Shown: piece after piece, positions 1-9,273 of the stretch
Layout of the letters: the number at the start of each line of letters is the position of its first letter
Numbering within the stretch: the first letter of the stretch is position 1
Assembly (NCBI GenBank): GCA_029570835.1
Contig: JAKPTX010000105.1
Coordinates: 35,806-99,805, forward strand
Reading direction: 5' to 3'
Length of the DNA stretch: 64,000 bases
Source of the DNA: Bacteroidota bacterium
Lineage (GTDB): Bacteria > Bacteroidota > Bacteroidia > Bacteroidales > WCHB1-69
Notes under the pieces: model-generated
Told to the model about the DNA's origin: nothing
Databases searched by the model: none
What the model saw: only the letters and a program-made list of their open reading frames with translations
Program-made: the position numbers and the translations under genes

Positions 1-725
1 CTTTCCTTATACTGCACTTCCCAATAGTTTCCTGAAGTATGAGTTGTCCAGGTAAGGTCAGCAGAAGTTGACATGAGATTGCTTACAGCTAAGTTAGAAG
101 GGGGATAGCAAAAACCTGCGGGAGGCGTAATCGTAAACTTAATATTGGCTCGTTTACCTTCCTGCCCTGTTGCACTCGTAGAAGGAGCATTATCATCCGG
201 AGCTGATGAATCTGTACGTCTATACCAGTGCGTAGCGAGAGCATCATGGTTATAACAGTCAGTACGACAACCTCCTGTGGTAGTACAACCTTCTCCCTCT
301 ATCAACACCATCAAGTTGCTGGTTCCTGAATAGGTAAATGGTGTATCAAACGTAAAAGTTTTCCACCCGGTCGGAGAGGAAGCCAAAGCATTATTTTCAT
401 ACACTTGGGTAGCTCCTGTTTTTAGTGCATTCCAATTGGTTGCAGAAAGCGCGGGCATAGCAGTCATCGATGTTTCCACCAAATAGATTTTCATCTTAGC
501 ATTGTTTCCACTGGATGCACTTGATATTTCGAAAGCAATGGCTGAGATCGTACCATTGACATTGATTTCATCTGCCTTGTACAAATAGGCACTTCTGTTC
601 CAGCCATAATAGCCTGGCAGCGGATCATACCAGGTTGTTGTTCCACTTCCAACCTGAAATTCAGCCTGTGAAAAAAGCTGAAATGACATCAAAACTGACA
701 TCAAAAAAAATAAGATTTTTTTCAT
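1..725 (-). CDS. Giant T9SS-type surface protein, N-terminal part (cut by window edge)
   Basis: An open frame runs without a stop from an ATG at 725 to the window edge (241 codons). It begins with a signal peptide (MKKILFFLMSVLMSFQLFSQ). An N-terminal domain of about 190 residues follows, containing LPGYYGWNRSAYLYKADEI and TFTFDTPFTYSGTSNLMVLI, and then the start of a fibronectin III domain (FCYPPSNLAVSN). It closely parallels the N-terminus of the protein at 1199-8902, including the upstream DNA, so it is a tandem paralogue. The C-terminus lies outside the window; a T9SS sorting domain there is inferred from the paralogues. The function is probably cell-surface adhesion, which is inference. 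Confidence 0.85.
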   Translation of the reverse strand, partial: MKKILFFLMSVLMSFQLFSQAEFQVGSGTTTWYDPLPGYYGWNRSAYLYKADEINVNGTISAIAFEISSASSGNNAKMKIYLVETSMTAMPALSATNWNALKTGATQVYENNALASSPTGWKTFTFDTPFTYSGTSNLMVLIEGEGCTTTGGCRTDCYNHDALATHWYRRTDSSAPDDNAPSTSATGQEGKRANIKFTITPPAGFCYPPSNLAVSNLMSTSADLTWTTHTSGNYWEVQYKE

Positions 726-783
726 AACTGTATTATTTTTTATTGAAATATAGTTTCTCCTGTATCGTATACACTTCAAACGG

Positions 784-791
784 CGAATGTA
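784..791 (-). promoter_or_regulatory. Putative -7 box (TACATTCG) upstream of the partial giant gene
   Basis: On the minus strand the sequence reads TACATTCG, one base from the Bacteroidota TAnnTTTG box. The same box and surrounding bases recur upstream of the paralogue at 8902 (8960-8967). A canonical TACATTTG version precedes the paralogue at 16790. The -33 element is not clear here. Confidence 0.4.
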
Positions 792-840
792 CTATTTTTT
801 TTTTAAAGTACAGTTATTTTTTATGAAAAAAATAAAAAAA

Positions 841-1118
841 GGGGGCAGACAAGACCTCCCTTTTTGCAAATTTATTTCCCCACTCTGGAATGTTATCATT
901 TTGAGAAAAACTTTGTGAAGGCGGAAGGCGGAAGGCGGAAGGCGGAAGGCGGAATGAATTACGAATTACGAATTACGGTTTTACAAGGTAGAAGGTTCAC
1001 TCGGGGTGCGACTTCAAATTATGAACCGAGTAGTGGGTTACACGAGTAGTAGTCGCGCCCCGAGTAGCCCAATTTAAAAACTTTCGCCTTTCGAGTTTTC
1101 ATTCCGCCTTCCGCCTTC
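841..1118. repeat. Composite intergenic repeat: end module plus heptamer arrays
   Basis: This fills most of the 473-bp gap between two giant genes. It starts with GGGGGCAG (841-848) and TTCCCCACTCTGGAAT (876-891), the left-end module also seen at 9016. Five tandem copies of AAGGCGG follow (918-952), then three of AATTACG (957-977), then GTTTTAC and AAGGTAG. Two CCGCCTT units (the complement of AAGGCGG) lie near 1104-1117, giving an inverted layout. No matching right-end module is visible. The short open frames crossing it follow the repeats and are not genes. Confidence 0.75.
999..1065. repeat. Long inverted repeat (15-bp stem)
   Basis: ACTCGGGGTGCGACT at 999-1013 pairs with AGTCGCGCCCCGAGT at 1051-1065. 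There is a single G-T type position and a 37-base middle. It sits inside the composite repeat, after the AAGGTAG unit. It is probably a REP-like hairpin; no protein link is visible. Confidence 0.7.
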
Positions 1119-1153
1119 AAAAAAAGGGCCATTTCGTGATGAAACAGCCCTTT
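1119..1153 (-). terminator. Rho-independent terminator of the 2567-aa gene
   Basis: On the minus strand, AAGGGC/GCCCTT arms (1147-1152 and 1124-1129) with an inner GAAA/TTTC stem are followed by a run of seven T (1119-1125). It lies 46 bases beyond the stop codon of the gene at 1199-8902. Confidence 0.7.
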
Positions 1154-1170
1154 GCATTATTCAATTGTAA

Positions 1171-1194
1171 AGAGGTTGCATGCAACGTCTCTAC
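1171..1194. repeat. Palindromic REP-like sequence centred on GTTGCATGCAAC
   Basis: GTTGCATGCAAC is a perfect 12-bp palindrome flanked by AGAG and GTCTCT. It resembles a decayed member of the family seen intact at 9252-9273 (GAGACGCAATG plus its complement). It lies immediately beyond the stop of the 2567-aa gene. Confidence 0.5.
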
Positions 1195-1198
1195 AAGG

Positions 1199-4100
1199 TT
1201 ATTTTTTAACAAAACGTTTAGATACCTGACCTTGTTCTGTTGTCAAGCGTACAAAGTAAACACCTGTTGCGAAATCGCTCACATCAATTGTTGTGATCTC
1301 TTCTTCAATTGGCATAATGCGCATTAACTTGCCATACATATCATAAATACGACACTCAGTTGTTCCCAAGTAATCTCTATCAAGCTTCAAGTCAATGAGA
1401 GATTGGGTTGGGTTAGGATAGAGTGTTACATATTGTGACAACTCATTCTCAGCAATACCTTCAGCGAAATCGACGTGGATAGTGTGATTTGCTTGAATAT
1501 TCTCAAATGTATAAGATTCAGGAACAGGTACTTGTGGCACATTGTCCACTAACACAACATCAATTCGATAGCCTGCTTCCGGAGTGAAAGTGAAGGTTTG
1601 AGATCCACCCTCATTAACAGTAACATCACCGGATGGAGTGATCGTTCCGTGAGGACCTGCTGTAGCAGTAATAGTGTATGTAGTAGTACCGGCAGTTGTA
1701 AATGGAACCGGTTCAGTAAATGCACTCTCACCTGTTGTACAGATTGCCTTCACTCTCACATGATAGTTGGAGTTACTTTGTAATCCGGTCATCGCAAATG
1801 AGGTTGTAGTAGCTGTACCGGTTGTCCAGTTAGATGAAGATACCAACTTATAATCCACTTGCCATGAGGTTTCAGTTCCTCCGGCAGTCCAGGTTGCCAA
1901 TGCAGACTGGTCTGTAATATTAGTTACCTGTAAGTTAGTTGGAGTAACACAAGGTGTAGCCGAAGTTGTGAAAGAAACAACAGAAGAATAATCACTCACT
2001 TCTCCATCATCACAGATAGCTTTAACCCTTGTCTCGTACGCAGTAGAAGGTTGTAAACCGGTCATGGTGTAAGTTGCAGTAGTTACTGCTTGAGTTGTCC
2101 AGGTAGTAGCTGCTGCTGTTTTATACTCAAACACCCATGAAGCTGCAGTGCCGCCCCAGGTAGCTGTAGCACCGGTTGCACTGATATTGGAAATAGCCAG
2201 GTTAGTTGGTGGTAAGCAAACTTCAGGACCGGTAATTTCAATATTATCAATTGCTGCAGGTGGTTGGTTAGATACAGAACTATCATTTCTCCAACCAAAA
2301 TAGAGTCTCATTGTTTGACCGGAATAAGTAGTTGCCGATAAAGTATAAGTTTCACTCTGCCATGTAGTCTGCTGGTTGAGTATGGTACCCAACGTAGTTG
2401 CACCGGCAGGTGCTATAATAGTACTGCTGGTACTCGCAACAGGCATAACAGGTACCCCAATATACACATTAAAGTAATCAAATGAACTTTCACCACGGCA
2501 CTTCCAGTCAAAGGTTAAAGTATAATCATCTGTAGAAGGAGTGAAATAGATATCTCTAAACGCCCAAACTACACATGATGTGTTAGAATATGCATTGGTA
2601 ACTCCATTATCGTTAGAGATGTACAATCCATTGCTGCCACCGGTTGTATTATTCACATCCGCTGCATTACCTACGTGCCAATTATTTCCGGAAGTGTTAT
2701 TTGCAAAAGTAAATCCTGATGCAGTTTCAAAGTCAATCGTAAACGGTACATTAACGGGAGTTTGAGAAGTACAGAATGTTGCCATGTTAGACCAATCACT
2801 TTCATCTCCCGGAGCACAAACAGATCTTACATAAAAATCGTAACATGTTGATTCTGTTAATCCGGTAATTGAAACAGGATTAGTTGCAACAGCAAGGATA
2901 GTACCGGTACCTTGAGTGAAACCTGTCGCACCATATTCTACTTCCCAAGCGGTAGCCGTACCATACTCAACCCAACCTAAATCCAACGAAGTTTGTGTTA
3001 CGTTAGAGGATGTTAAGTCTGCCGGTCTTGGACAAGAAGGAATGAGGTCAACCACAACATCATCCAACCAATAATAGTAGATTGAAGAGTTGGTAACATG
3101 TTTGAAAGCGATATAGTTTCCTGTTCCTGTTAAAGTTGTATTTGAAAACATCACTTCATGCTCTTCAAAACTTGTACCGGTTGGAGTAATAATTTGCACT
3201 AATTCAAAAGTAGTTAGATCATAAGGATTGGACATCACACCCACGTGCATAACTCCTGAATTGGTTACGCTTTCAGCTTTCAATTGGAATGTAACCATTA
3301 ACGTATTGATATCAGCATCCAATTGTGGCGTAATAGCGTAAGTTGGTACTGTTGCTGAAGCAGATTGGAATCTTAAGCTTGCAGGAGAACTAACTGAATA
3401 TGCAGTTACTATAGAAGGATAAGGTGTTGAAGTATTGAGAACCGGTCTAAACCAACAAGTTGGGAATGTTCCTGTTGTTGTACCATATGTATCAAAATTC
3501 TCAGTGTAGGGGAACGAATCAACAGCAAGACAAGAAGTAGTAACAGTCAATGGTACTGAATAATCGCTATCTTCAGTTCCACAATCTGCTTTAACTCGAA
3601 TTTCATAATTTGTTGACGCATTCAAATTCATAATTGTATGAGGATTGGCATAAGCATTCTCCACTTGCCAAGTAGTTGCCGTTGCTTCTTTATACTCAAC
3701 AACCCAACTTGTAGCAGTACCATTTTCTGTCCATCCCACTTCTACCTGATCACTTGCAATAGAAACTACTGTTAAATCTGTAGGTCTGGGACAATCAGGC
3801 ATGAATTCAACCACAACATCATCCAACCAATAGTAATAAGCTGAAGAATTAGTAACATGTTTGAAAGCAATATAATTACCTGTTCCGGTTAAAGTTGTAT
3901 TTGAGAACATCACTTCATACTCTTGGAAACTTGTATTGGTTGGAGTGATAATTTGAACCAATTCAAAAGTAGTTAGATCGTAAGGATTGGACATCACACC
4001 CACATGCATAACCCCTGAGCTACTTGCACTCTCAGCTCTCAATTGGAATGTAATCATAAGCGTATTGATATCAGCATCCATTTGTGGTGTAATGGCATAA

Positions 4101-7100
4101 GTGGGTTGTGAAGCAGAAGCTGACTGGAATCTCAAGCTTCCCGGAGGAGTATTATTTACAGTTACAATAGAAGGATATGGTGTTGAAGTATTCAGAACCG
4201 GTCTATACCAGCATGGTGGGAATGTACCCGCTGTTGTACCATAAGTATCAAAACTCTCTGACCATGGAAATGTTCCAACAGGCAAACAAGCGGTAGAAGC
4301 AATAATAGTTTGTGGAAGTGTACTGGTCTCAGTTCCACAATCTGCCTTAACGCGAACCATGTAGTCTGTTTGAGGATCCAGATTCGAAATAGTATAAGGA
4401 TTAATATATGCTGTTTCTTCCTCCCAAACGTTATCCGTTACTTTTTTGTATTCAACAATCCAACTTGTAGCAGTACCATTTTCTGTCCAACCTATCTCCA
4501 ACTCATCTGTAGTCGCTGAAACCAAATGTATTTGAGTCGGTCTGGCACAACTGGAGTAGAGATCGATATCCAAATTATCAATATAAGCATATGCAGCTGA
4601 AGTATTATAGCGAATCATAAACGCAATATACTGCCCGGTTCCTTGATAGTTTGCGAAGGAAACCTCTTTTTCATACCATGTTCCGGTAGAGGCATTGGTA
4701 ACAAAAGTCACCTGTTCAAAAGTGGAAGCATTTGTAGGATCTGTCATCACACCTATAAAGAGTGTATCAGTGCTGTATGTAGTTCTATACATAAAGATAG
4801 CCTGTAGTGTATTGATAGCAATAGACGCATCAAACTCAGGTGTAGCTGCAATATTATAATTACCGGTACCGGCATAGAAATAGAGCGACCCGGGAGAGGA
4901 GATATAATAAGTGCTGCTTACATAAGGTCTGTCAGTCTGAGTTGATGTTCTGGTCCAACAAGGTGGGAAAACCGAAGTACCTGTACCGTAAGTATCAAAA
5001 TAGTCACTCCATGGTAAAGTACTAATGGACCCACAAGCAGTCATAGCATTCAATACTGAAGAATAATCACTCTCCTCAAAGCCACAATCCGCCTTAACAC
5101 GAATCATGTATGTAGTTGAAGCTTCCAAATTTTGAATTGTATGAGGATTGGTAAATGCTAACTCCTCAGTCCAAATTTCTTCTGATGCTTTTTTATATTC
5201 AACAATCCAACTTGTGGCAGTACCATTCTCTTGCCAACCCACTTCCAACTCATCTGTCTCAGCATTAACCAACGTTAATAGTGTAGGGCTAGGACAAGAA
5301 GGAATGAGGTCTACAGTTAAATCATCAATATAAGCGTACGTATTGGGAGAACTATAGCGAATCTTAAATGCAATATATTGCCCGGTTCCTGTATAGTTGG
5401 CAAAGAAAACCTCCTTTGCATACCATGTTCCTGTAGAGTTATTTGTAAGGTAAGCTACTTCGTCAAAGGTGGAAGCATCGGTAGGATCTGTCATCACACC
5501 AATAAAAAGTGTATCAGTGGCAGTATATGTTCTGTACATAAATGTGGCATGTAGCGTATTAATGGGAATAGATGCATCAAACTCGGGTGTGGCTGCAATA
5601 TTATAGGTTCCGGAGGTACCCGCATAAAAATAGAGCGATCCCGGAGCTGAATAGTAAGTAGTTCCATGTACGTATGGTCTGTCAGCGTAGGTTGTATTTC
5701 TTGTCCAGCAGGGTGGGAAAACCGAGGTACCTGTACCATAAGTATCAAAACTATCACTCCATGGCAAAGTTTCAATTGCCCCACAAGCGGTCATAGCAGT
5801 AAATACATCAGAATATTCACTATCCTCAGTTCCACAATCCGACTTTATTCTAATTTCATAGAAAGTTGAAGGATCCAGATTATAAATTGTGTGAGGATTA
5901 TTATAAACGTACTCCACTATCCAAGCTGTATCTGCTACATTTTTATACTCAAAAGTCCAGCTGGTAGCAGTACCACTTTCTAACCATCCTATCTCCAATT
6001 GATCTGTTTCGGCGGAAACCACTGTTAAACCTGAGGGTTTAGGACAGGGAGGAATGAGATCGACTACAACATTGTCCAACCAATAATAATAAGATGCAGA
6101 GTTAGTAACATGCTTGAAAGCGATAAAGTTACCTGTTCCGGTTAAAGTTGTGTTTGCAAAAAACACTTCATACTCTTGGAAACTTGTACTGGTTGGAGTA
6201 ATAATTTGAACTAATTCAAAAGTAGACGGATCATAAGGGTTAGACATCACCCCTACATGCATAACTCCTGAACTGATTGTGTTTTCTGCCCTCAATTGGA
6301 ATGTAACCATTAGCGTGTTGATATCAACATCCATTTGTGGCGTAACAGCATAAGTTGGTTGTGTTGTAGCTGACTGGAACCTTAAACTTCCCGGAGCACT
6401 GTAATTGACAGTCACAATAGAAGGATATGGAGTTGTACCGTATAGAACCGGTCTAAACCAGCATGGTGGAAAAGCTCCCGATCCTGTGCCATAAGTGTCA
6501 AAATACTCGGACCAGGGGAGAGTCGTAATCGCTGTACAGGGAGTTGTAACAGTCAATGTTTGCGAATAATTACTCTCTTCAGTTCCACAATTTGCCTTAA
6601 CACGAACCTCATATTGAGTTTGAGGATCTAAGTTATAGATTGTATGAGGATTAGTAGAAGCATTCTCCACTTGCCAAGTGGTTTCCGCCGTTTCTTTATA
6701 CTCGAAAATCCAACTGGTAGCAGTACCATTTTCTGTCCACCCCACTTCCAACTGATCACTTGCAATAGAAACTATTGCTAAATCTGAAGGTTTGGGACAA
6801 GAAGGAATGAGACTGATTTCTAAATCATCGATATAGGCTACTGCTGTCGAGGATCCACAGCGGATCATAAATGCAATATATTGTCCGTTTCCTTGATAGC
6901 TACTTAAGAAAACCTCTTTATCATGCCATGTTACAGTTGAACTATTCGTAACATAAGTTATCAGTTCAAAAGTAGAAGTATCCAGAGGATTGGTCATTGC
7001 ACCTATAAAGAGTGTATCAGTACCGGAAGAAGTTCTGTACTTAAAGGCGGCTTGTAGCGTATTAATAGGAATAGACGCATCAAACTTAGGTGTAGCTGCT

Positions 7101-8902
7101 ATATTATAAGTCCCGGAACTGACGTAAAAATAGAGTGATCCGGGAGATGAAAAGTTAGTAGTACTCACATAAGGTCTGTTAGCATAGGTTGTGTTTCTTG
7201 TCCAGCAGGTCGGGAAAACCGAGCTACCTGTACCATAAGTGTCAAAACTATCAGTCCAGGGTAAATTCACAATTGATTCACAAAGAGTCATCGCAGTGAT
7301 TGATTGTGAATAATAACTCTCTTCGGTTCCACAATCTGCCTTAACCCGAATCATATATTCAGTTTCAGCATCTAAATTATAAATTGTATAGGGATTTATG
7401 TTCGCAGTTTCTACTTGCCAGGTGGCATCCGTTGTTTTCTTATACTCAACAACCCAACTCGTAGCAAAACCATTTTCAACCCACCCTACTTCTAACTGAT
7501 CCATTTCGGCAGAGATTACTGCTACATTAGTAGGCTTAAGACAAGTAGGTATTAGACCTATTCTTACATCATCCAAATATGCATATGAAGTAGCTGTAGC
7601 ATTGCTAATCTTAAATGCTATGTATTGTCCTATTCCCATATAATTATCAAAGGAAACCTCTTTTTCATACCATGTTGAGGTAGAACTATTGGTAACGAAA
7701 GCTACCTGTTCAAAAGTAGAAGCATCTGTAGGGTCTGTCATTACCCCTATAAACAATGTATCTGTAGAAAGAGTTGTTCTATACATAAAATCAGCATGTA
7801 GTGTACTGACAGGAATAGATGCATCAAACATCGGAGTAGCTGCAATATTATAGTTTCCGGAAATTGCATAAAAATAGAGCGATCCCGGCGCTGAAAAGTT
7901 AGTGCTGCTTACATAGGGTCTATCGGTCTGAGTTGTCGTTCTTGTCCAGCAAGGTGGAAAAACCGTAGTTCCTGTACCATAAGTATCAAAACTATCTGTC
8001 CAGGGTAGTGCGGCAATTGCCCCACAAGCTGTCATAAAGGAAGTCGTACTCCATCCACTTTCATCGGCGCTGCAAATCGATTTCACTCTAACATCGTAGG
8101 TTGCTTGAGCATCTAAATTGGCCAGTGAATATGAACCTGAAAACACCATAGCTTCATCACTCCATACCGTTTCACTATTTTTCTTATATTGTACTATCCA
8201 CCAATTGCCTGATGTATGGGTATCCCAGGTAATATCAGCAGAACTTGAAGTAATATTACTTGCTGCTAAGTTAGAAGGAGGATAGCAAAAACCTGCGGGA
8301 GGCGTGATTGTCAACTTAATATTAGATCGTTTACTTATATCTGTTGTTGTATTTGCAGGAGGGACAGAATCATCCGGAGCTGAGCTATCTTTACGGTGAT
8401 ACCAGTGCATATTATCAGCAGTATGGTATGCACAGGATACGCTACAACCTCCGGTAGTAGAGCAACCTTCTCCTTCTATCAACACCATCAAATTGCTGGT
8501 TCCTGAATAAGTAAATGGGGTATCAAACGTAAAAGTTTTCCAGCCGGTCGGAGCCGCAGCTAAAGCATTATTTTCATATACCAAAGTGGCACCGGTTTTT
8601 AAAGCATTCCAACTGATTGTGTTAATTGCAGGCATGGTAGAGTTGGTAGTTTCTACCAGATAAATTTTCATTTTGGCAGTTGTTCCCGTGGAAGCCGATT
8701 TAATATCATAGGCAATGGCTGAAATCGTTCCACTCAAATTGATCTCATCTGCCTTGTACAGCATGGCACTTCTATGCCACCCATAATAACCCGGGAGAGG
8801 ATGGGTGGTGGAAGAGGTTCCACTTCCAATCTGAATATCAACTTGTGCAAAAAGTTGAAATGACATCAAAACTGACATCAAAAAAAGTAAGATTTTTTTC
8901 AT
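1199..8902 (-). CDS. Giant T9SS surface protein with Fn3 and jelly-roll repeats (2567 aa)
   Basis: Predicted outer-surface adhesin-like protein exported by Sec and then the type IX system. It has a signal peptide (MKKILLFLMSVLMSFQLFAQ) and an N-terminal domain to about residue 205. Seven units of about 250 residues follow, each a fibronectin III domain plus a jelly-roll domain opening with [LF]P[WY]..xFDTYGT. These resemble cleaved-adhesin/choice-of-anchor-J domains, and jelly rolls start near residues 300, 547, 797, 1047, 1297, 1545 and 1796. An eighth, divergent MAM-like domain starts near 2052 and is followed by Fn3 domains. A GPHGTITPSG-type repeat lies around 2395-2475, and a type A sorting domain (LYPNPTQSLIDLKL ... 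GVYFVRL) closes the protein. The jelly rolls fall into two subtypes ordered A A B A A B B. It has tandem paralogues on both sides. The ligand is unknown. Confidence 0.93.
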   Translation of the reverse strand: MKKILLFLMSVLMSFQLFAQVDIQIGSGTSSTTHPLPGYYGWHRSAMLYKADEINLSGTISAIAYDIKSASTGTTAKMKIYLVETTNSTMPAINTISWNALKTGATLVYENNALAAAPTGWKTFTFDTPFTYSGTSNLMVLIEGEGCSTTGGCSVSCAYHTADNMHWYHRKDSSAPDDSVPPANTTTDISKRSNIKLTITPPAGFCYPPSNLAASNITSSSADITWDTHTSGNWWIVQYKKNSETVWSDEAMVFSGSYSLANLDAQATYDVRVKSICSADESGWSTTSFMTACGAIAALPWTDSFDTYGTGTTVFPPCWTRTTTQTDRPYVSSTNFSAPGSLYFYAISGNYNIAATPMFDASIPVSTLHADFMYRTTLSTDTLFIGVMTDPTDASTFEQVAFVTNSSTSTWYEKEVSFDNYMGIGQYIAFKISNATATSYAYLDDVRIGLIPTCLKPTNVAVISAEMDQLEVGWVENGFATSWVVEYKKTTDATWQVETANINPYTIYNLDAETEYMIRVKADCGTEESYYSQSITAMTLCESIVNLPWTDSFDTYGTGSSVFPTCWTRNTTYANRPYVSTTNFSSPGSLYFYVSSGTYNIAATPKFDASIPINTLQAAFKYRTSSGTDTLFIGAMTNPLDTSTFELITYVTNSSTVTWHDKEVFLSSYQGNGQYIAFMIRCGSSTAVAYIDDLEISLIPSCPKPSDLAIVSIASDQLEVGWTENGTATSWIFEYKETAETTWQVENASTNPHTIYNLDPQTQYEVRVKANCGTEESNYSQTLTVTTPCTAITTLPWSEYFDTYGTGSGAFPPCWFRPVLYGTTPYPSIVTVNYSAPGSLRFQSATTQPTYAVTPQMDVDINTLMVTFQLRAENTISSGVMHVGVMSNPYDPSTFELVQIITPTSTSFQEYEVFFANTTLTGTGNFIAFKHVTNSASYYYWLDNVVVDLIPPCPKPSGLTVVSAETDQLEIGWLESGTATSWTFEYKNVADTAWIVEYVYNNPHTIYNLDPSTFYEIRIKSDCGTEDSEYSDVFTAMTACGAIETLPWSDSFDTYGTGTSVFPPCWTRNTTYADRPYVHGTTYYSAPGSLYFYAGTSGTYNIAATPEFDASIPINTLHATFMYRTYTATDTLFIGVMTDPTDASTFDEVAYLTNNSTGTWYAKEVFFANYTGTGQYIAFKIRYSSPNTYAYIDDLTVDLIPSCPSPTLLTLVNAETDELEVGWQENGTATSWIVEYKKASEEIWTEELAFTNPHTIQNLEASTTYMIRVKADCGFEESDYSSVLNAMTACGSISTLPWSDYFDTYGTGTSVFPPCWTRTSTQTDRPYVSSTYYISSPGSLYFYAGTGNYNIAATPEFDASIAINTLQAIFMYRTTYSTDTLFIGVMTDPTNASTFEQVTFVTNASTGTWYEKEVSFANYQGTGQYIAFMIRYNTSAAYAYIDNLDIDLYSSCARPTQIHLVSATTDELEIGWTENGTATSWIVEYKKVTDNVWEEETAYINPYTISNLDPQTDYMVRVKADCGTETSTLPQTIIASTACLPVGTFPWSESFDTYGTTAGTFPPCWYRPVLNTSTPYPSIVTVNNTPPGSLRFQSASASQPTYAITPQMDADINTLMITFQLRAESASSSGVMHVGVMSNPYDLTTFELVQIITPTNTSFQEYEVMFSNTTLTGTGNYIAFKHVTNSSAYYYWLDDVVVEFMPDCPRPTDLTVVSIASDQVEVGWTENGTATSWVVEYKEATATTWQVENAYANPHTIMNLNASTNYEIRVKADCGTEDSDYSVPLTVTTSCLAVDSFPYTENFDTYGTTTGTFPTCWFRPVLNTSTPYPSIVTAYSVSSPASLRFQSASATVPTYAITPQLDADINTLMVTFQLKAESVTNSGVMHVGVMSNPYDLTTFELVQIITPTGTSFEEHEVMFSNTTLTGTGNYIAFKHVTNSSIYYYWLDDVVVDLIPSCPRPADLTSSNVTQTSLDLGWVEYGTATAWEVEYGATGFTQGTGTILAVATNPVSITGLTESTCYDFYVRSVCAPGDESDWSNMATFCTSQTPVNVPFTIDFETASGFTFANNTSGNNWHVGNAADVNNTTGGSNGLYISNDNGVTNAYSNTSCVVWAFRDIYFTPSTDDYTLTFDWKCRGESSFDYFNVYIGVPVMPVASTSSTIIAPAGATTLGTILNQQTTWQSETYTLSATTYSGQTMRLYFGWRNDSSVSNQPPAAIDNIEITGPEVCLPPTNLAISNISATGATATWGGTAASWVFEYKTAAATTWTTQAVTTATYTMTGLQPSTAYETRVKAICDDGEVSDYSSVVSFTTSATPCVTPTNLQVTNITDQSALATWTAGGTETSWQVDYKLVSSSNWTTGTATTTSFAMTGLQSNSNYHVRVKAICTTGESAFTEPVPFTTAGTTTYTITATAGPHGTITPSGDVTVNEGGSQTFTFTPEAGYRIDVVLVDNVPQVPVPESYTFENIQANHTIHVDFAEGIAENELSQYVTLYPNPTQSLIDLKLDRDYLGTTECRIYDMYGKLMRIMPIEEEITTIDVSDFATGVYFVRLTTEQGQVSKRFVKK

Positions 8903-8959
8903 AATTGTGTTATTTTAATTGTTATATAGTTTCTCTTGTTTTGTATACACTTCAATCGG

Positions 8960-8967
8960 CGAATGTA
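8960..8967 (-). promoter_or_regulatory. Putative -7 box (TACATTCG) of the 2567-aa gene
   Basis: TACATTCG on the minus strand lies about 57 bases before the start codon. It is embedded in a stretch nearly identical to that upstream of the partial paralogue at 725. The box deviates from TAnnTTTG at one base, and no good -33 element is seen. Confidence 0.4.
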
Positions 8968-9190
8968 CTATTATTTTTTGAAATACAGTTGTTTTTTTAT
9001 GAAAAAAATAAAATAGGGGGCAGACAAGGCTTTCCTTTTTTCTTATATTACTTCCCCACTCTGGAATGTTATCATTTTGAGAAAAACCTTGTGAAGGCGG
9101 AAGGCGGAAGGAGAAATAAAAGTCGAAAGTCGAAAGTCGAAAGTCGAAAGTCAATTACGAATTACGGTTTTACAAGGTAGAAGGTAGAAG

Positions 9191-9210
9191 GGACAGGTCG
9201 CGACCTGTCC
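9191..9210. repeat. Perfect 20-bp palindrome
   Basis: GGACAGGTCG at 9191-9200 is followed directly by its exact reverse complement at 9201-9210. It lies inside the composite repeat element, just after the AAGGTAG heptamers. Confidence 0.85.
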
Positions 9211-9251
9211 GGGAAAACAAAACAATAGATATGGTCGTAAAAATGGCTGTA

Positions 9252-9273
9252 GAGACGCAATGCATTGCGTCTC
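9252..9273. repeat. Perfect 22-bp palindrome (GAGACGCAATG arms)
   Basis: GAGACGCAATG (9252-9262) is followed directly by its exact complement (9263-9273), with GTA before it. A degenerate relative lies at 1171-1194. It is probably a REP-type repeat. Confidence 0.85.

Noticed and set aside
864..1049. Small open frame (61 codons) in the first spacer
   Set aside because: It is written almost entirely in AAGGCGG and AATTACG heptamers (giving EGGRRKAEGG); there is no coding signal.
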